Assembly (NCBI RefSeq): GCF_030719035.1
Contig: NZ_CP132203.1
Span: forward strand, 1,116,001 to 1,180,000
Reading direction: 5' to 3'
DNA: 64,000 nt
DNA from: Hahella sp. HNIBRBA332
Lineage (GTDB): Bacteria; Pseudomonadota; Gammaproteobacteria; Pseudomonadales; Oleiphilaceae
The notes beneath the pieces were generated by a model. That model was not told where the DNA came from and did not search any database. It saw only the letters and a program-made list of their open reading frames with translations. This document shows, piece after piece, positions 50,336 to 59,590 of this stretch. The translations under genes were made by a program, and so were the position numbers. Every line of letters starts with the position of its first letter. The stretch's first letter is position 1.

Positions 50336-50953
50336 TCAGCGCAACATACCATTGGCGATCTGCAGAATCTTTTTGCGCATGAAGAACAGTTTCCAGCGGC
50401 GTCCGCCAACCTGTCTCCATAATACGGCGGCGCGAATGCCGGCCAGCAGCAGGGCGCGAATCTTATCCGCGTTTTCATCCACTCTCAGGAATCTGGGGTC
50501 GCCAGTCACCTGTATGCGCTGAGGGAAAGTGCTGATGGTGTCGCTGTATAGCGAGGCGAAAGCGCTGATGATATTGGTGTGTGTGGGGTCGAAGTGCAAA
50601 GTCTGGGTGTTTATCTGCGCGATGCGTTGACTCATTACGTCCAGCATATCGCCGCGCTTGTTGACCTTACCTTCCAGATACAGGAGCGTCAGGGCGTAAC
50701 GCACGACATCCACTTTTTTGCGGTCCTGCTTTCTTTCCAGTACGGCGATCAACTCTTTCAAGCCCAGTTGCACGCCATAAATATCGCCATACACATCCAG
50801 GGTTGAGGTCGCATCGACCTTGAGCAGGCTCTTCAGACTGCATTCATAGCTGGTTGGTGCGACAGTACCTTGCTTGGCCAACTGATCCACCAACGCGGCG
50901 GACTGAAAAACGCCCGCCAGCGCTATCACTTGATTCTCAAGGTTATAGGACAA
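50336..50953 (-). CDS. hflD: lysogenization regulator HflD
   Basis: Peripheral membrane protein named for its interaction with phage lambda CII; its normal role is unclear. 205 residues with ALAGVFQSAALVDQLAKQG, LTLLYLEGKV and LLAGIRAAVLWRQVGGRRWKL, matching E. coli HflD (213). There is no ATG at the expected place; TTG 50953 (LSYNLENQ) with AGGAG ten bases upstream is the likely start. It starts 13 bases after mnmA and precedes purB, the standard gammaproteobacterial order. Confidence 0.9.
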   Translation of the reverse strand: MSYNLENQVIALAGVFQSAALVDQLAKQGTVAPTSYECSLKSLLKVDATSTLDVYGDIYGVQLGLKELIAVLERKQDRKKVDVVRYALTLLYLEGKVNKRGDMLDVMSQRIAQINTQTLHFDPTHTNIISAFASLYSDTISTFPQRIQVTGDPRFLRVDENADKIRALLLAGIRAAVLWRQVGGRRWKLFFMRKKILQIANGMLR

Positions 50954-50966
50954 TGTCGACAGACTC

Positions 50967-52061
50967 CTATTTGAATACGGATTCGATAACGCCGCCACCC
51001 AGGCAACGCGCGCCATCATAAAATACGACTGACTGGCCGGGGGTGACCGCCCGCTGGGGCTTATCGAAAGTCACCCTTACGCCGCCGTCCCGCACATCCA
51101 CCCGACACAACTGATCGGGTTGTCTATAACGGGTTTTGGCGTAGCAGGAAAAGGAGGATTTGGCGGGAAGGCCGTTAATCCAATCCAGCTTGCTGGCGGT
51201 GAGGCCGGCGCTGAACAGTCGAGGATGATCGCCGCCCTGGGCGACGACCAGTTCATTGTTGTCGAGATCTTTCTCCACTACGTACCAGGGCGCGTCGTTA
51301 TAGCCTTTCAGGCCGCCAATGCCGAGGCCTTGGCGCTGACCGATAGTGTGGTACATCAAGCCTTGGTGACGGCCGATCTCTTCGCCTTTGTCCGTCACGA
51401 TTTTACCCGGCTGGGCGGGCAGGTAGGTTTTCAGGAAGTCGGAAAACTTACGCTCGCCGATGAAGCAGATGCCGGTGCTGTCCTTTTTGTCGTGAGTGAC
51501 CAAATCCTGCTCCCGGGCAATGCGACGGACTTCTTTCTTCAATAGACCACCAACCGGGAATAAGGTTCGCGCCAGCGCCTGACCGGGGACGGCGTGCAGG
51601 AAGTAGCTCTGCTCTTTGCTGGGATCCGCGCCTTTCATCAGATAAGTGTGCTCGCCAAAGCGGGAGAACTGGGCGTAATGACCGGTGGCGATCAGGTTGC
51701 CGCCAAGGGCCTGGGCATAATCCAGGAAAGCTTTGAATTTGATTTCCTTGTTGCACAGAATATCCGGATTGGGCGTGCGTCCTGCGCGATATTCATCCAG
51801 AAAATGTTCGAAAACGCGGTCCCAGTACTCAGCGGAAAAGCTTGCCGTGTGCAACTTGATGCCCAGCTTGTCGCAGACTTTTTGCGCGTCCTCCAGATCG
51901 GAAAGCGCGGTGCAGTATTCAGTGCCGTCATCCTCATCCCAGTTTTTCATGAACAGGCCTTCGACTTCATAGCCAAGGGCTTTCAGGAGATAGGCGGATA
52001 CAGAAGAGTCGACTCCTCCGGAAATGCCAACGATGACGCGTTGTTTACGATGTGTGGACAT
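50967..52061 (-). CDS. mnmA: tRNA-specific 2-thiouridylase
   Basis: Puts sulfur on the wobble uridine of tRNA for Lys, Glu and Gln; takes sulfur via the Tus relay that includes TusA (also in this window). 364 residues. The PP-loop GISGGVDSSV, catalytic C103 (NPDILCNKEIKF) and C199 (STGICFIGERKF) are intact. It is first in the run mnmA-hflD-purB-roxA on the minus strand. The gap of 132 bases upstream separates it from the Nudix gene. No features depart from the family. Confidence 0.98.
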   Translation of the reverse strand: MSTHRKQRVIVGISGGVDSSVSAYLLKALGYEVEGLFMKNWDEDDGTEYCTALSDLEDAQKVCDKLGIKLHTASFSAEYWDRVFEHFLDEYRAGRTPNPDILCNKEIKFKAFLDYAQALGGNLIATGHYAQFSRFGEHTYLMKGADPSKEQSYFLHAVPGQALARTLFPVGGLLKKEVRRIAREQDLVTHDKKDSTGICFIGERKFSDFLKTYLPAQPGKIVTDKGEEIGRHQGLMYHTIGQRQGLGIGGLKGYNDAPWYVVEKDLDNNELVVAQGGDHPRLFSAGLTASKLDWINGLPAKSSFSCYAKTRYRQPDQLCRVDVRDGGVRVTFDKPQRAVTPGQSVVFYDGARCLGGGVIESVFK

Positions 52062-52193
52062 GGCTTAAACTTTCAGGGCTTGGATTGGCTAAGGGGCGCC
52101 AAGGCTTCAGTGTGAAAAAACGCCCTATTATAGGCGTCCGCCGGCAAGATTTCTAAAGTTTCATTAACTGCCGCCTGATTTGGGGCGTGAGCC

Positions 52194-52640
52194 TTAGATT
52201 TTGTGATGGCGAATTGTGTCCAGGGGGAGGCGACGTCCTGCAAGATAATCTTCCAGACAAAGCCTGACCAGATCGCTGCGCAAAGGGATATCGCCATTGA
52301 TGAGTTGCGCAGGTGACAGCCAGTGAGTGGCGGTGATGTCCGGGTCCAGTGAGCGTCCACTTTGACGTAAGGGGCGAGCGCTGAAGCAGTAGCGATGGTA
52401 CACCGTCTCGGGATCGGGTGTATTCAGGACATATATCCCAACAAAATTTTCCAGTTCCACTTCCCAGCCGGTCTCTTCCAGCGTCTCACGTAGAACTGCG
52501 TCAAATATGCTTTCGCCTCTTTCGATATGGCCAGCGGGCTGATTCAGCACGGCGCGTCCGTCAATCTCTTCCTCTACGAACAGAAATTTATCGTCTTGGG
52601 GAATGACCGCAGCCACGACGGCTCTGGGACGCCATACCAT
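52194..52640 (-). CDS. nudJ: Nudix hydrolase, NudJ-like
   Basis: 148-residue Nudix enzyme; E. coli NudJ releases phosphate from HMP-PP and nucleotide substrates. The Nudix box runs from G37 (GHIERGESIFDAVLRETLEETGWE) with E55 and E56 as metal ligands. The gene is in the conserved order icd-rluE-nudJ-mnmA, which supports NudJ over other Nudix paralogues. A clear ATG opens the frame and the Nudix fold begins directly, so no signal peptide is present. The gene ends 132 bases before mnmA begins, with no evident terminator. Confidence 0.9.
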   Translation of the reverse strand: MVWRPRAVVAAVIPQDDKFLFVEEEIDGRAVLNQPAGHIERGESIFDAVLRETLEETGWEVELENFVGIYVLNTPDPETVYHRYCFSARPLRQSGRSLDPDITATHWLSPAQLINGDIPLRSDLVRLCLEDYLAGRRLPLDTIRHHKI

Positions 52641-52663
52641 AACAAATGCTCCGAATGATCGAG

Positions 52664-53272
52664 TCAGCGTTTTTTGAAACGAACGACTTTTTGTGGATTT
52701 CTACGACTGGACATTTGCGCTTTCTGCGGAGCATGCACATGCTCTTCCCGCCATTCTCCAGGTTGTAAGCCATTAATGCTCCAGGGGCCGATACTGTATC
52801 GGATGAGACGCAGGGTTGGAAACCCCACGGCGGCCGTCATGCGCCGCACTTGTCTGTTTCTGCCTTCAAAGAGGGTCAGGGCGATCCAGCTGGTGGGGAT
52901 ATTTTTACGCTGCCGGATAGGTGGGTCGCGCTCCCAGACTTCGGGCGGGCTGATGATGCTGGCGTGAGCGGGACGGGTTGGGCCGTCATTGAGCATCACC
53001 CCTTTCTCCAGTCTACGCAATGCGGGTTCGCCAATAACTCCCTCAACTTGCACCCAGTAAGTTTTCGGGAGTTTAAATTTCGGTTGGCTGATGCGCGCTT
53101 GAATCGCGCCGTCATCCGTCAGCAGTAGTAATCCCTCGGAGTCGTAATCCAGCCTGCCTGCGGCGTACACGCCGGGCTTGTCGATGTAGTTGGATAGGGT
53201 GGCGCGTCCTTGGGAGTCGTTAAATTGGGTCAGGACGTTCATGGGTTTATTGAATACGACTAAAGTAGCCAT
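52664..53272 (-). CDS. rluE: 23S rRNA pseudouridine(2457) synthase
   Basis: Makes pseudouridine at position 2457 of 23S rRNA. 202 residues, lacking the S4 domain, as in RluE. The catalytic aspartate is in GRLDYDSEGLLLLTDDG; the following KTYWVQVEG and LFEGRNRQVRRMTAAVGFPTLRLIR are also family marks. It ends 23 bases before nudJ begins, and is divergent from icd, as in E. coli. The positively charged tail RRNPQKVVRFKKR probably helps contact rRNA. Confidence 0.95.
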   Translation of the reverse strand: MATLVVFNKPMNVLTQFNDSQGRATLSNYIDKPGVYAAGRLDYDSEGLLLLTDDGAIQARISQPKFKLPKTYWVQVEGVIGEPALRRLEKGVMLNDGPTRPAHASIISPPEVWERDPPIRQRKNIPTSWIALTLFEGRNRQVRRMTAAVGFPTLRLIRYSIGPWSINGLQPGEWREEHVHAPQKAQMSSRRNPQKVVRFKKR

Positions 53273-53437
53273 TGCTTGGGGTTACCAATTTCTGTAATAA
53301 AATTACGGTTTTAGTAGTGCTATACTATGGGCGCGGTAATAAAACTACAAAGTGCGCCCGCTTCACGCCGTTCGGCGGAAGCCTCTTTCTGTTCGATATT
53401 ATGGAATAACACAAACCTTAAACCTACGGAGTAGAGA

Positions 53438-54697
53438 ATGGGATACCAAAAGATCAGAGTTCCTGCTGACGGTGACAAAATCACAGTAAACGCGGACCTG
53501 TCCATGAATGTCCCCAATCATCCAATTATACCTTTCATCGAAGGCGATGGGATTGGCGTCGACATTACCCCTCCAATGATTAAAGTTGTCAATGCGGCCG
53601 TTGAAAAAGCCTATGGCTCCAAACGCGCCATCGCCTGGATGGAAATCTATTCAGGCGAGAAGGCGACCAAGGTGTATGGACCCAATGACTGGCTGCCTGA
53701 GGAAACCTTGGAGGCGTTGCGGGAATTCTCTATTGGTATCAAAGGTCCACTGACCACACCTGTCGGCGGAGGCATTCGCTCTCTGAACGTCGCATTACGG
53801 CAGGAACTTGATCTCTATGTCTGCATGCGTCCAGTGCGCTGGTTTAAGGGCGTGCCGAGTCCAGTCGTAGCGCCTCAGAAGACCGATATGGTGATCTTTC
53901 GCGAGAACTCAGAGGATATCTACGCCGGGATTGAGTGGAAGGCGAACAGCCCTGAAGCGCAAAAAATCATTCGTTTTCTGCGCGAAGAAATGGGCGTCAC
54001 CAAGATCCGTTTTCCTGACAATTGCGGCATCGGCATCAAGCCTGTGTCGGAAGAAGGCACTAAGCGCCTGGTGAGAAAAGCGATTCAATACGCGATTGAT
54101 AATGACAAGCCGTCAGTGACTCTGGTTCACAAGGGCAACATTATGAAATTCACGGAAGGGGCGTTTAAGGATTGGGGATATGAGTTGGCGGTGGAGCGTT
54201 TCGGCGCGGAACCTTTGGATGGCGGGCCATGGCATGCGTTCAAAAACCCTAAAACCGGACGCCAGATCGTGATTAAGGACGTGATCGCCGATGCATTCCT
54301 GCAGCAAATCTTGATGCGGCCGGAAGATTACAGCGTCATTGCGACTCTGAACTTGAACGGAGACTATATTTCCGACGCCTTGGCGGCGGAAGTTGGTGGG
54401 ATAGGCATAGCGCCAGGCGCGAACATCGGCGGCAGTGTGGCGTTGTTTGAAGCGACGCACGGTACGGCTCCCAAGTACGCTGGCCAGGACAAGGTGAATC
54501 CGGGGTCGTTAATCCTATCCGCAGAGATGATGCTGCGCCATATGGGATGGGAAGAGGCGGCGGACCTGATTTTGAATGGTATGGCGGGCGCTATCGAGGC
54601 AAAAACGGTGACATACGACTTTGAGCGCTTGATGCCGGACGCGACATTGCTGAAAACCTCGGAGTTTGGCGATGCGGTTATCAGACACATGAAGTAG
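53438..54697 (+). CDS. icd: NADP-dependent isocitrate dehydrogenase
   Basis: TCA-cycle enzyme that converts isocitrate to 2-oxoglutarate, 419 residues. The IDH-kinase target site is present (S115 in GGGIRSLNVALRQELDLYVC), and the NADP-specific APKYAGQDKV is seen. It is the substrate competitor of isocitrate lyase, whose gene aceA lies at 37.6 kb in this window; IDH kinase/phosphatase (aceK) is not here. The ATG follows CGGAG. A strong terminator follows. The divergent neighbour is rluE, with a 165-base promoter region between them. Confidence 0.98.
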   Translation: MGYQKIRVPADGDKITVNADLSMNVPNHPIIPFIEGDGIGVDITPPMIKVVNAAVEKAYGSKRAIAWMEIYSGEKATKVYGPNDWLPEETLEALREFSIGIKGPLTTPVGGGIRSLNVALRQELDLYVCMRPVRWFKGVPSPVVAPQKTDMVIFRENSEDIYAGIEWKANSPEAQKIIRFLREEMGVTKIRFPDNCGIGIKPVSEEGTKRLVRKAIQYAIDNDKPSVTLVHKGNIMKFTEGAFKDWGYELAVERFGAEPLDGGPWHAFKNPKTGRQIVIKDVIADAFLQQILMRPEDYSVIATLNLNGDYISDALAAEVGGIGIAPGANIGGSVALFEATHGTAPKYAGQDKVNPGSLILSAEMMLRHMGWEEAADLILNGMAGAIEAKTVTYDFERLMPDATLLKTSEFGDAVIRHMK

Positions 54698-54720
54698 GAT
54701 TCTGCGTGCAGCGGAAACTA

Positions 54721-54749
54721 AAAGCCCCGCAGGTAGCGGGGCTTTTTTT
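54721..54749 (+). terminator. rho-independent terminator of icd
   Basis: GCCCCGC with GCGGGGC (54724-54730 and 54736-54742) flanked by A and T runs; TTTTTTT follows. It lies 24 bases after the icd stop. Confidence 0.92.
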
Positions 54750-54905
54750 CGCCGTCTCGTTTATGTTTATCGCCATGGTGTGACGTACATAAAAGATGAT
54801 GGCGCAAAGGCGGTGATTTGGCCGATTGATGTCGCAAGCAGGGCAAAACACGCCCCGTACAAGCCGGAGCATGTTTGGAATTACAAGTATCCGGATGGTG
54901 CTAAG

Positions 54906-55256
54906 CTAGGCGCTTGCGGCCATTGGCGTCCTTGAATTCTCTTTTGATTTATTCTCGACTGATTCGGCTTTTGCGGCGCTTTCAGGGCCTTCCGCAGTTT
55001 CCGTTTCAGGATCTATCGAGGATTTTTCTGGTTCGGATTCTAGCGGAACAATATTGACCGCGTGGAATCCTTTGCCGCTGGGCTGTGCGTCAAAATTAAC
55101 AGCTTGTCCCGCTTTCAGCGTCTTGTATCCTTCCATTTGGATTGACGAGAAGTGGACGAACAGATCTTCTTTGCAGAGATCGCCGTTTCCTTCATCAGCG
55201 ATGATAAAGCCGTAGCCCTTGGCATTATTGAACCATTTTACTTTACCTTGAGGCAT
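54906..55256 (-). CDS. cspD: cold-shock domain protein, CspD-like, with acidic tail
   Basis: 116 residues. The first 67 are a cold-shock domain (GKVKWFNNAKGYGFI with RNP1, DLFVHFSSI with RNP2). The rest (about 70-116) is a low-complexity tail rich in Glu, Ser, Lys and Ala, absent from CspD of E. coli. It lies beside clpS-clpA, the standard cspD position. CspD inhibits replication in stationary phase by binding single-stranded DNA; whether this holds with the tail is unknown. The start is ATG 55256; a frame starting upstream at 55277 would add seven residues. Confidence 0.88.
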   Translation of the reverse strand: MPQGKVKWFNNAKGYGFIIADEGNGDLCKEDLFVHFSSIQMEGYKTLKAGQAVNFDAQPSGKGFHAVNIVPLESEPEKSSIDPETETAEGPESAAKAESVENKSKENSRTPMAASA

Positions 55257-55617
55257 GATCGACTCCCTTGTCTCCATAGAGATGGGCTTTTACCCTAGTT
55301 ATTTTTGTCTATTGGCCAGTCCACTCTAATTTTACTACTTTCGCTTTACTACTGAAGCACCGGTAGCAGCAGTACAACAATTCGAGTATCTCGGCCTAGT
55401 TTGCTACCAATGCAGATAGTATTATAAAGCAGCGCATATTGAAAGTAACCGGCCAAAAGGCTGGGCCCATTGAAGTTTGGATGGGGCGACTCCACTTTTA
55501 TAATTGGCGTATAGTGTAGTTGGCGGGCAGTTATTGTGTTGCAAAAAAGAGCTCAGAGCTGGTTGCCGGAAAGTTACGTACTACTGCAAAAATTTAACTA
55601 AATTATTCAATCCGGCT
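55257..55617. other. divergent intergenic region of cspD and clpS
   Basis: 361 AT-rich bases holding the promoters of cspD (minus) and clpS (plus). An in-frame extension of clpS to 55504 is open but has no ribosome site. No inverted repeat or known operator was recognised. Confidence 0.5.
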
Positions 55618-55998
55618 ATGGGTAAAGTTGAAAATAGTCTACTAATATTAAATCAGGACAACGATGGCCTGGAGGATGAAGGAAACCAAGATGGGGACCA
55701 TCCGGGAAGCTTAGCGCTGGCGCCTGAAAAACCGGCGTTGAAGCGGCCTTCGATGTATCAGGTTGTGATGCTGAATGACGACTATACACCGATGGACTTC
55801 GTTGTTGAGGTGTTGATAAGGTTTTTCAACATGTCGGAACCTAAGGCTACGCAAGTTATGCTGGCGGTGCATACCCAAGGGCGTGCAGTATGTGGAGTGT
55901 TCACCAGGGATATCGCTGAGTCGAAGGCGGCTCAGGTAAACCAGTACTCGTCCGAGTGTGAACACCCTCTGCTATGTGAGATAGAAAGAGCGGATTAG
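55618..55998 (+). CDS. clpS: ClpAP adaptor protein ClpS
   Basis: Adaptor that recognises N-terminal Leu, Phe, Tyr and Trp of proteins and delivers them to ClpAP; 126 residues. The core runs PSMYQVVMLNDDYTPMDFVVEVLIRFF, and ND with the following residues binds the destabilising N terminus; KATQVMLAVHTQGRAVCGVFTRDIAE is the ClpA-contacting part. The unstructured N-terminal part is long. The ATG 55618 lacks a strong ribosome site. It is 18 bases before clpA, and aat and bpt lie just beyond, so the N-degron pathway is grouped. Confidence 0.95.
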   Translation: MGKVENSLLILNQDNDGLEDEGNQDGDHPGSLALAPEKPALKRPSMYQVVMLNDDYTPMDFVVEVLIRFFNMSEPKATQVMLAVHTQGRAVCGVFTRDIAESKAAQVNQYSSECEHPLLCEIERAD

Positions 55999-56016
55999 TC
56001 ATTCCTGAGGTGCCAA

Positions 56017-58296
56017 ATGCTAAGTAAAGACCTCGAATTAACTCTTAATGCAGCTTTCAAAAGCGCGCGCGAGAAACGTCATGAATTCATGACGGTCGAG
56101 CACCTTTTGCTTGCCCTGCTCGACAATGATTCTGCGCTGAAAGTGTTAACAGCATGCGGCGCGGATCTGGGTCAGCTGCGTAACGAGCTTTCGGAGTTTG
56201 TTGATTCGACTACGCCGTTGATTCCGAACAATGATCCAGAGCGGGAAACTCAGCCGACTCTTGGTTTTCAACGGGTGCTGCAAAGAGCCGTATTTCATGT
56301 CCAGTCCTCTGGCAAAAAAGAAGTGACTGGCGCTAATGTTCTGGTCGCTATTTTTAGCGAGCAGGAAAGTCAGGCGGTGTACGTGCTGAAGAAACAGAAC
56401 GTCGCTCGTATTGACGTGGTTAACTATATCAGTCATGGCATTTCCAAAGTTTCCGGCGACCGTGAACAGGATGAGGAACACGAACACCAGGAGGAAGGCT
56501 TGGAAGAGGGCGGCGGTTCAAAACCTTTGGAATCGTACGCAACCAATCTGAATGAGCAGGCCAGACTGGGGCGGATTGATCCTTTAATCGGTCGTGACAA
56601 AGAGCTGGAAAGAGTCATGCAGATTCTTTCGCGCCGGCGCAAAAACAATCCGCTATTAGTGGGTGAGGCCGGCGTTGGTAAAACCGCCATCGCTGAAGGT
56701 TTGGCGAAACAGATTGTTGAAGGCAATGTGCCGGACATCATCAAAGACGCCGTGGTTTATTCTCTGGACCTTGGCGCGCTGCTGGCGGGCACCAAGTACC
56801 GCGGCGATTTCGAAAAACGCTTTAAAGCCTTACTGAAAGAGCTTAAGCGTCAAGCCAAGTCCATTTTGTTCATTGACGAGATTCACACTATTATCGGTGC
56901 GGGCTCGGCTTCCGGCGGCGTCATGGATGCGTCAAATCTATTGAAGCCGTTGTTGAGTTCGGGCGAAATCCGCTGTATTGGTTCAACGACCTTCACTGAA
57001 TTCCGTGGCATATTTGAGAAAGACAGCGCTTTGGCGCGTCGTTTCCAGAAGATTGATGTGGTTGAGCCTTCCGTCAACGATACTTATCTGATTCTGAAGG
57101 GCCTTAAAAGGCAGTTCGAGAAGCATCATGAGGTCGAATACACCGATGCGGCGCTTCGTTCTGCAGCGGATCTGGCGGATCGTTATATTAATGATCGTCA
57201 TATGCCGGATAAGGCGATTGACGTTATTGATGAGGCAGGCGCAAGTCAAAGGCTGAAGCCTGAGGCGGATCGCGCCAAGATCATTGATATCCATATCGTT
57301 GAGAGCGTCGTGGCGTCAATCGCCAGAATACCGCCGAAAACTGTTTCATCTTCAGACAAAGATAAGCTGCGTAATCTGCAGCGTAACCTGAAAATGGTGG
57401 TGTTTGGTCAGGATCCCGCAATAGAAGCGTTGGTAACTGCCATCAAGCTTTCCAGAGCGGGGCTTAAGTCAGAAGGTAAACCTGAAGGCTCATTCCTGTT
57501 TGCTGGTCCCACTGGGGTTGGTAAGACGGAGGTGACTCGTCAGTTGGCTAAGATCCTGGGTGTGGAGCTGGTGCGTTTCGATATGTCTGAGTACATGGAA
57601 AGGCATACCGTTTCCCGCCTGATTGGCGCGCCTCCCGGCTATGTTGGGTTTGATCAGGGAGGGTTGTTGACCGAAGCGGTCAATAAGAATCCTCACTGCG
57701 TGTTGTTGCTGGACGAGATAGAGAAGGCGCATCCGGAAGTCTTTAACTTGCTTCTGCAGGTGATGGACCATGGCACCTTGACAGACAACAACGGCCGCAA
57801 AGCGGATTTTCGTCATGTTATTCTGGTAATGACCACCAATGCTGGCGCGGAAGAAATGAGTCGTCGCTCCATTGGCTTCCGGTCTCAGGATCACAGTACT
57901 GACGGCATGGAGATTATTACTAAAACCTTTACGCCTGAATTTAGAAACCGCCTTGACGGAATCATTCAGTTTGGTCCATTGGACGCCACAACTATCACTC
58001 ATGTGGTGGACAAGTTCCTGACCGAAATGCAGGCGCAACTGGACGACAAGCGCATCCTTCTTGAATTCGACACTGAAGCCAAAGCGTGGCTGGCGGTGCA
58101 TGGATATGACGAGAAGATGGGGGCGAGACCGATGGCTCGGCTTATTCAGGAGTGTATCAAGAAACCTCTTGCCGAACAGATCCTGTTTGGAGATTTGGCG
58201 GAGTGTGGCGGCACTGTGTTTGTCAGCGTGAAAGACGACAAACTGGACTTCAAATATGTGCCGGAGCGTGAGTTATTGGATGAATCTACGCCGTAA
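56017..58296 (+). CDS. clpA: ATP-dependent Clp protease ATPase subunit ClpA
   Basis: Double AAA+ unfoldase that feeds ClpP. 759 residues (E. coli 758). An N-terminal repeat domain (about 1-140), AAA domain 1 with Walker A GEAGVGKTA and domain 2 with GPTGVGKTE are present, plus the ClpP-binding IGF-like loop near MSRRSIGFRS. A stretch of glutamate-rich linker (about 150-170, EQDEEHEHQEEG) joins the N domain. It follows clpS by 18 bases and ends at a strong terminator. ClpP is elsewhere. Confidence 0.98.
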   Translation: MLSKDLELTLNAAFKSAREKRHEFMTVEHLLLALLDNDSALKVLTACGADLGQLRNELSEFVDSTTPLIPNNDPERETQPTLGFQRVLQRAVFHVQSSGKKEVTGANVLVAIFSEQESQAVYVLKKQNVARIDVVNYISHGISKVSGDREQDEEHEHQEEGLEEGGGSKPLESYATNLNEQARLGRIDPLIGRDKELERVMQILSRRRKNNPLLVGEAGVGKTAIAEGLAKQIVEGNVPDIIKDAVVYSLDLGALLAGTKYRGDFEKRFKALLKELKRQAKSILFIDEIHTIIGAGSASGGVMDASNLLKPLLSSGEIRCIGSTTFTEFRGIFEKDSALARRFQKIDVVEPSVNDTYLILKGLKRQFEKHHEVEYTDAALRSAADLADRYINDRHMPDKAIDVIDEAGASQRLKPEADRAKIIDIHIVESVVASIARIPPKTVSSSDKDKLRNLQRNLKMVVFGQDPAIEALVTAIKLSRAGLKSEGKPEGSFLFAGPTGVGKTEVTRQLAKILGVELVRFDMSEYMERHTVSRLIGAPPGYVGFDQGGLLTEAVNKNPHCVLLLDEIEKAHPEVFNLLLQVMDHGTLTDNNGRKADFRHVILVMTTNAGAEEMSRRSIGFRSQDHSTDGMEIITKTFTPEFRNRLDGIIQFGPLDATTITHVVDKFLTEMQAQLDDKRILLEFDTEAKAWLAVHGYDEKMGARPMARLIQECIKKPLAEQILFGDLAECGGTVFVSVKDDKLDFKYVPERELLDESTP

Positions 58297-58316
58297 TCAA
58301 AAGAGCGTTAAAAATT

Positions 58317-58343
58317 AAAAAAGGGGCGATAAGCCCCTTTTTT
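58317..58343 (+). terminator. rho-independent terminator of clpSA
   Basis: AAAAAAGGGGC (58317-58327) with GCCCCTTTTTT (58333-58343), loop GATAA, forms an 11-bp stem with a T run. It lies 20 bases after the clpA stop. Confidence 0.93.
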
Positions 58344-58454
58344 ATTTCGCCTGATTAAATCGCCAGATAGTCACCGGTGATTTATAAATTTTCCCATCTA
58401 CAGAACATGTAGCAAAAAATCCTGGCGGCGTTATGGGAAAATTTATGTGAGGTA

Positions 58455-58673
58455 TTAGCGGGCGCGGTATACGATGCGACCTTTGCTCAGGTCGTAGGGG
58501 GTCATTTCTACTTTGACTTTGTCTCCGGTCAGGATGCGGATGTAGTTTTTACGCATTTTTCCAGAGATATGGGCAGTAACGACATGACCATTTTCGAGTT
58601 GAACCCTGAACATTGTATTGGGAAGGGTGTCAATGATGGTCCCTTCCATTTCAATATTACCTTCTTTCGCCAT
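58455..58673 (-). CDS. infA: translation initiation factor IF-1
   Basis: 72-residue S1-fold protein that occupies the ribosomal A site during initiation. The whole sequence matches the family: MAKEGNIEMEGTIIDTLPNTMFRV, then GHVVTAHISGKMRKNYIRILTGDKV and the ending KGRIVYRAR. No unusual features. It converges with the clpA transcript across the clpA terminator and lies 210 bases downstream of bpt, so it may be read with bpt and aat, although that gap is long enough for its own promoter. Its presence between clpA and aat is a conserved gammaproteobacterial arrangement. Confidence 0.99.
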   Translation of the reverse strand: MAKEGNIEMEGTIIDTLPNTMFRVQLENGHVVTAHISGKMRKNYIRILTGDKVKVEMTPYDLSKGRIVYRAR

Positions 58674-58883
58674 TCAGCTTTGTCCTCATGAAATTCGTGT
58701 TAAGCGCAAAAAGTTAAAAAATAGTAAGCGCTTTTTTAAGAGAGCGAATTTTGCCTTAATTATAACCAAAGTGCAAAAGCCAATTCTTTATTATCTGGAT
58801 AAACCGCCCCTATTTCGCAAAATTTTCGGGTTGACGCGCAGATAAGTGTGTTATGTAACCAAGAAATGTATGAATGTTAGGCG

Positions 58884-59588
58884 TTAAATCGTAATCCAGG
58901 AATCTCTGACTAACACTTGAATAGGGCGGTAGTTGGTTTTGTAGGACATTTTTCGGCAGCCTCGTATCCAGTATCCCAGATATAAATAGGGGAGGCGTTG
59001 TTCGCGGGCGAATTGGAGTTGCCACAAGATAGCGTAGACGCCAAGGGCGCGTTTATCTTCGTCTGGTTCAAAGAACGTATAGATTGCGGAGAGGCCGTCT
59101 GTGGTTCTGTCTGTCACAGCGATGGCGAGCAGTTTGTTATCCAAACGGAACTCGATAAACAAGGTTTCTGACCGCGCCTCCAGCAAGAACGACTCATATT
59201 GGTCCAGCGTGGGGGGGTACATATCTCCGTCCTGGTGTCGGGCGCTGATGTAGCGTTGATAGAGTGCAAAGTGCTCTTGTTCGAACTGAGCGGAACGCAG
59301 ACGCACCGTCAGGTCTGAGTTGCGCTTCCAGGTGCGCTCCTGGCTTCGTGTGCGATTGAACTCTTCTGTGGGAATGCGCACGGCGATGCAGGCGTTGCAC
59401 CCATTGCAGCGAGGCTTGTAGTAATGGTTACCGCTGCGACGAAAGCCCAGTTGCGACAGTCTGGTGTACAGGTCCTGGTTAATGTCCGCTTTAGGGTCCA
59501 CGAACATGGTGGTGGCCAGGCGATCGTCAAGGTAACTGCACGGGTGTTCCGGCGTGGCGTAAAAAACCAGAGTCCTTAAGTTCGACAT
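58884..59588 (-). CDS. bpt: aspartate/glutamate leucyltransferase (Bpt)
   Basis: Aminoacyl-tRNA-protein transferase that adds leucine to N-terminal Asp or Glu, making a ClpS-recognised degron. 234 residues. The N-terminal cysteines (HPCSYL and CNGCNACI) and the C-terminal GYWIRGCRKMSYK are typical of the arginyl/leucyl-transferase family; bacterial members next to clpS are Bpt. Start at ATG 59588 (MSNLRTLVFY). It begins 2 bases after aat ends, so co-translation is likely. It is the Leu-transferring enzyme rather than eukaryotic ATE1, by context. Confidence 0.93.
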   Translation of the reverse strand: MSNLRTLVFYATPEHPCSYLDDRLATTMFVDPKADINQDLYTRLSQLGFRRSGNHYYKPRCNGCNACIAVRIPTEEFNRTRSQERTWKRNSDLTVRLRSAQFEQEHFALYQRYISARHQDGDMYPPTLDQYESFLLEARSETLFIEFRLDNKLLAIAVTDRTTDGLSAIYTFFEPDEDKRALGVYAILWQLQFAREQRLPYLYLGYWIRGCRKMSYKTNYRPIQVLVRDSWITI

Positions 59589-59590
59589 CG

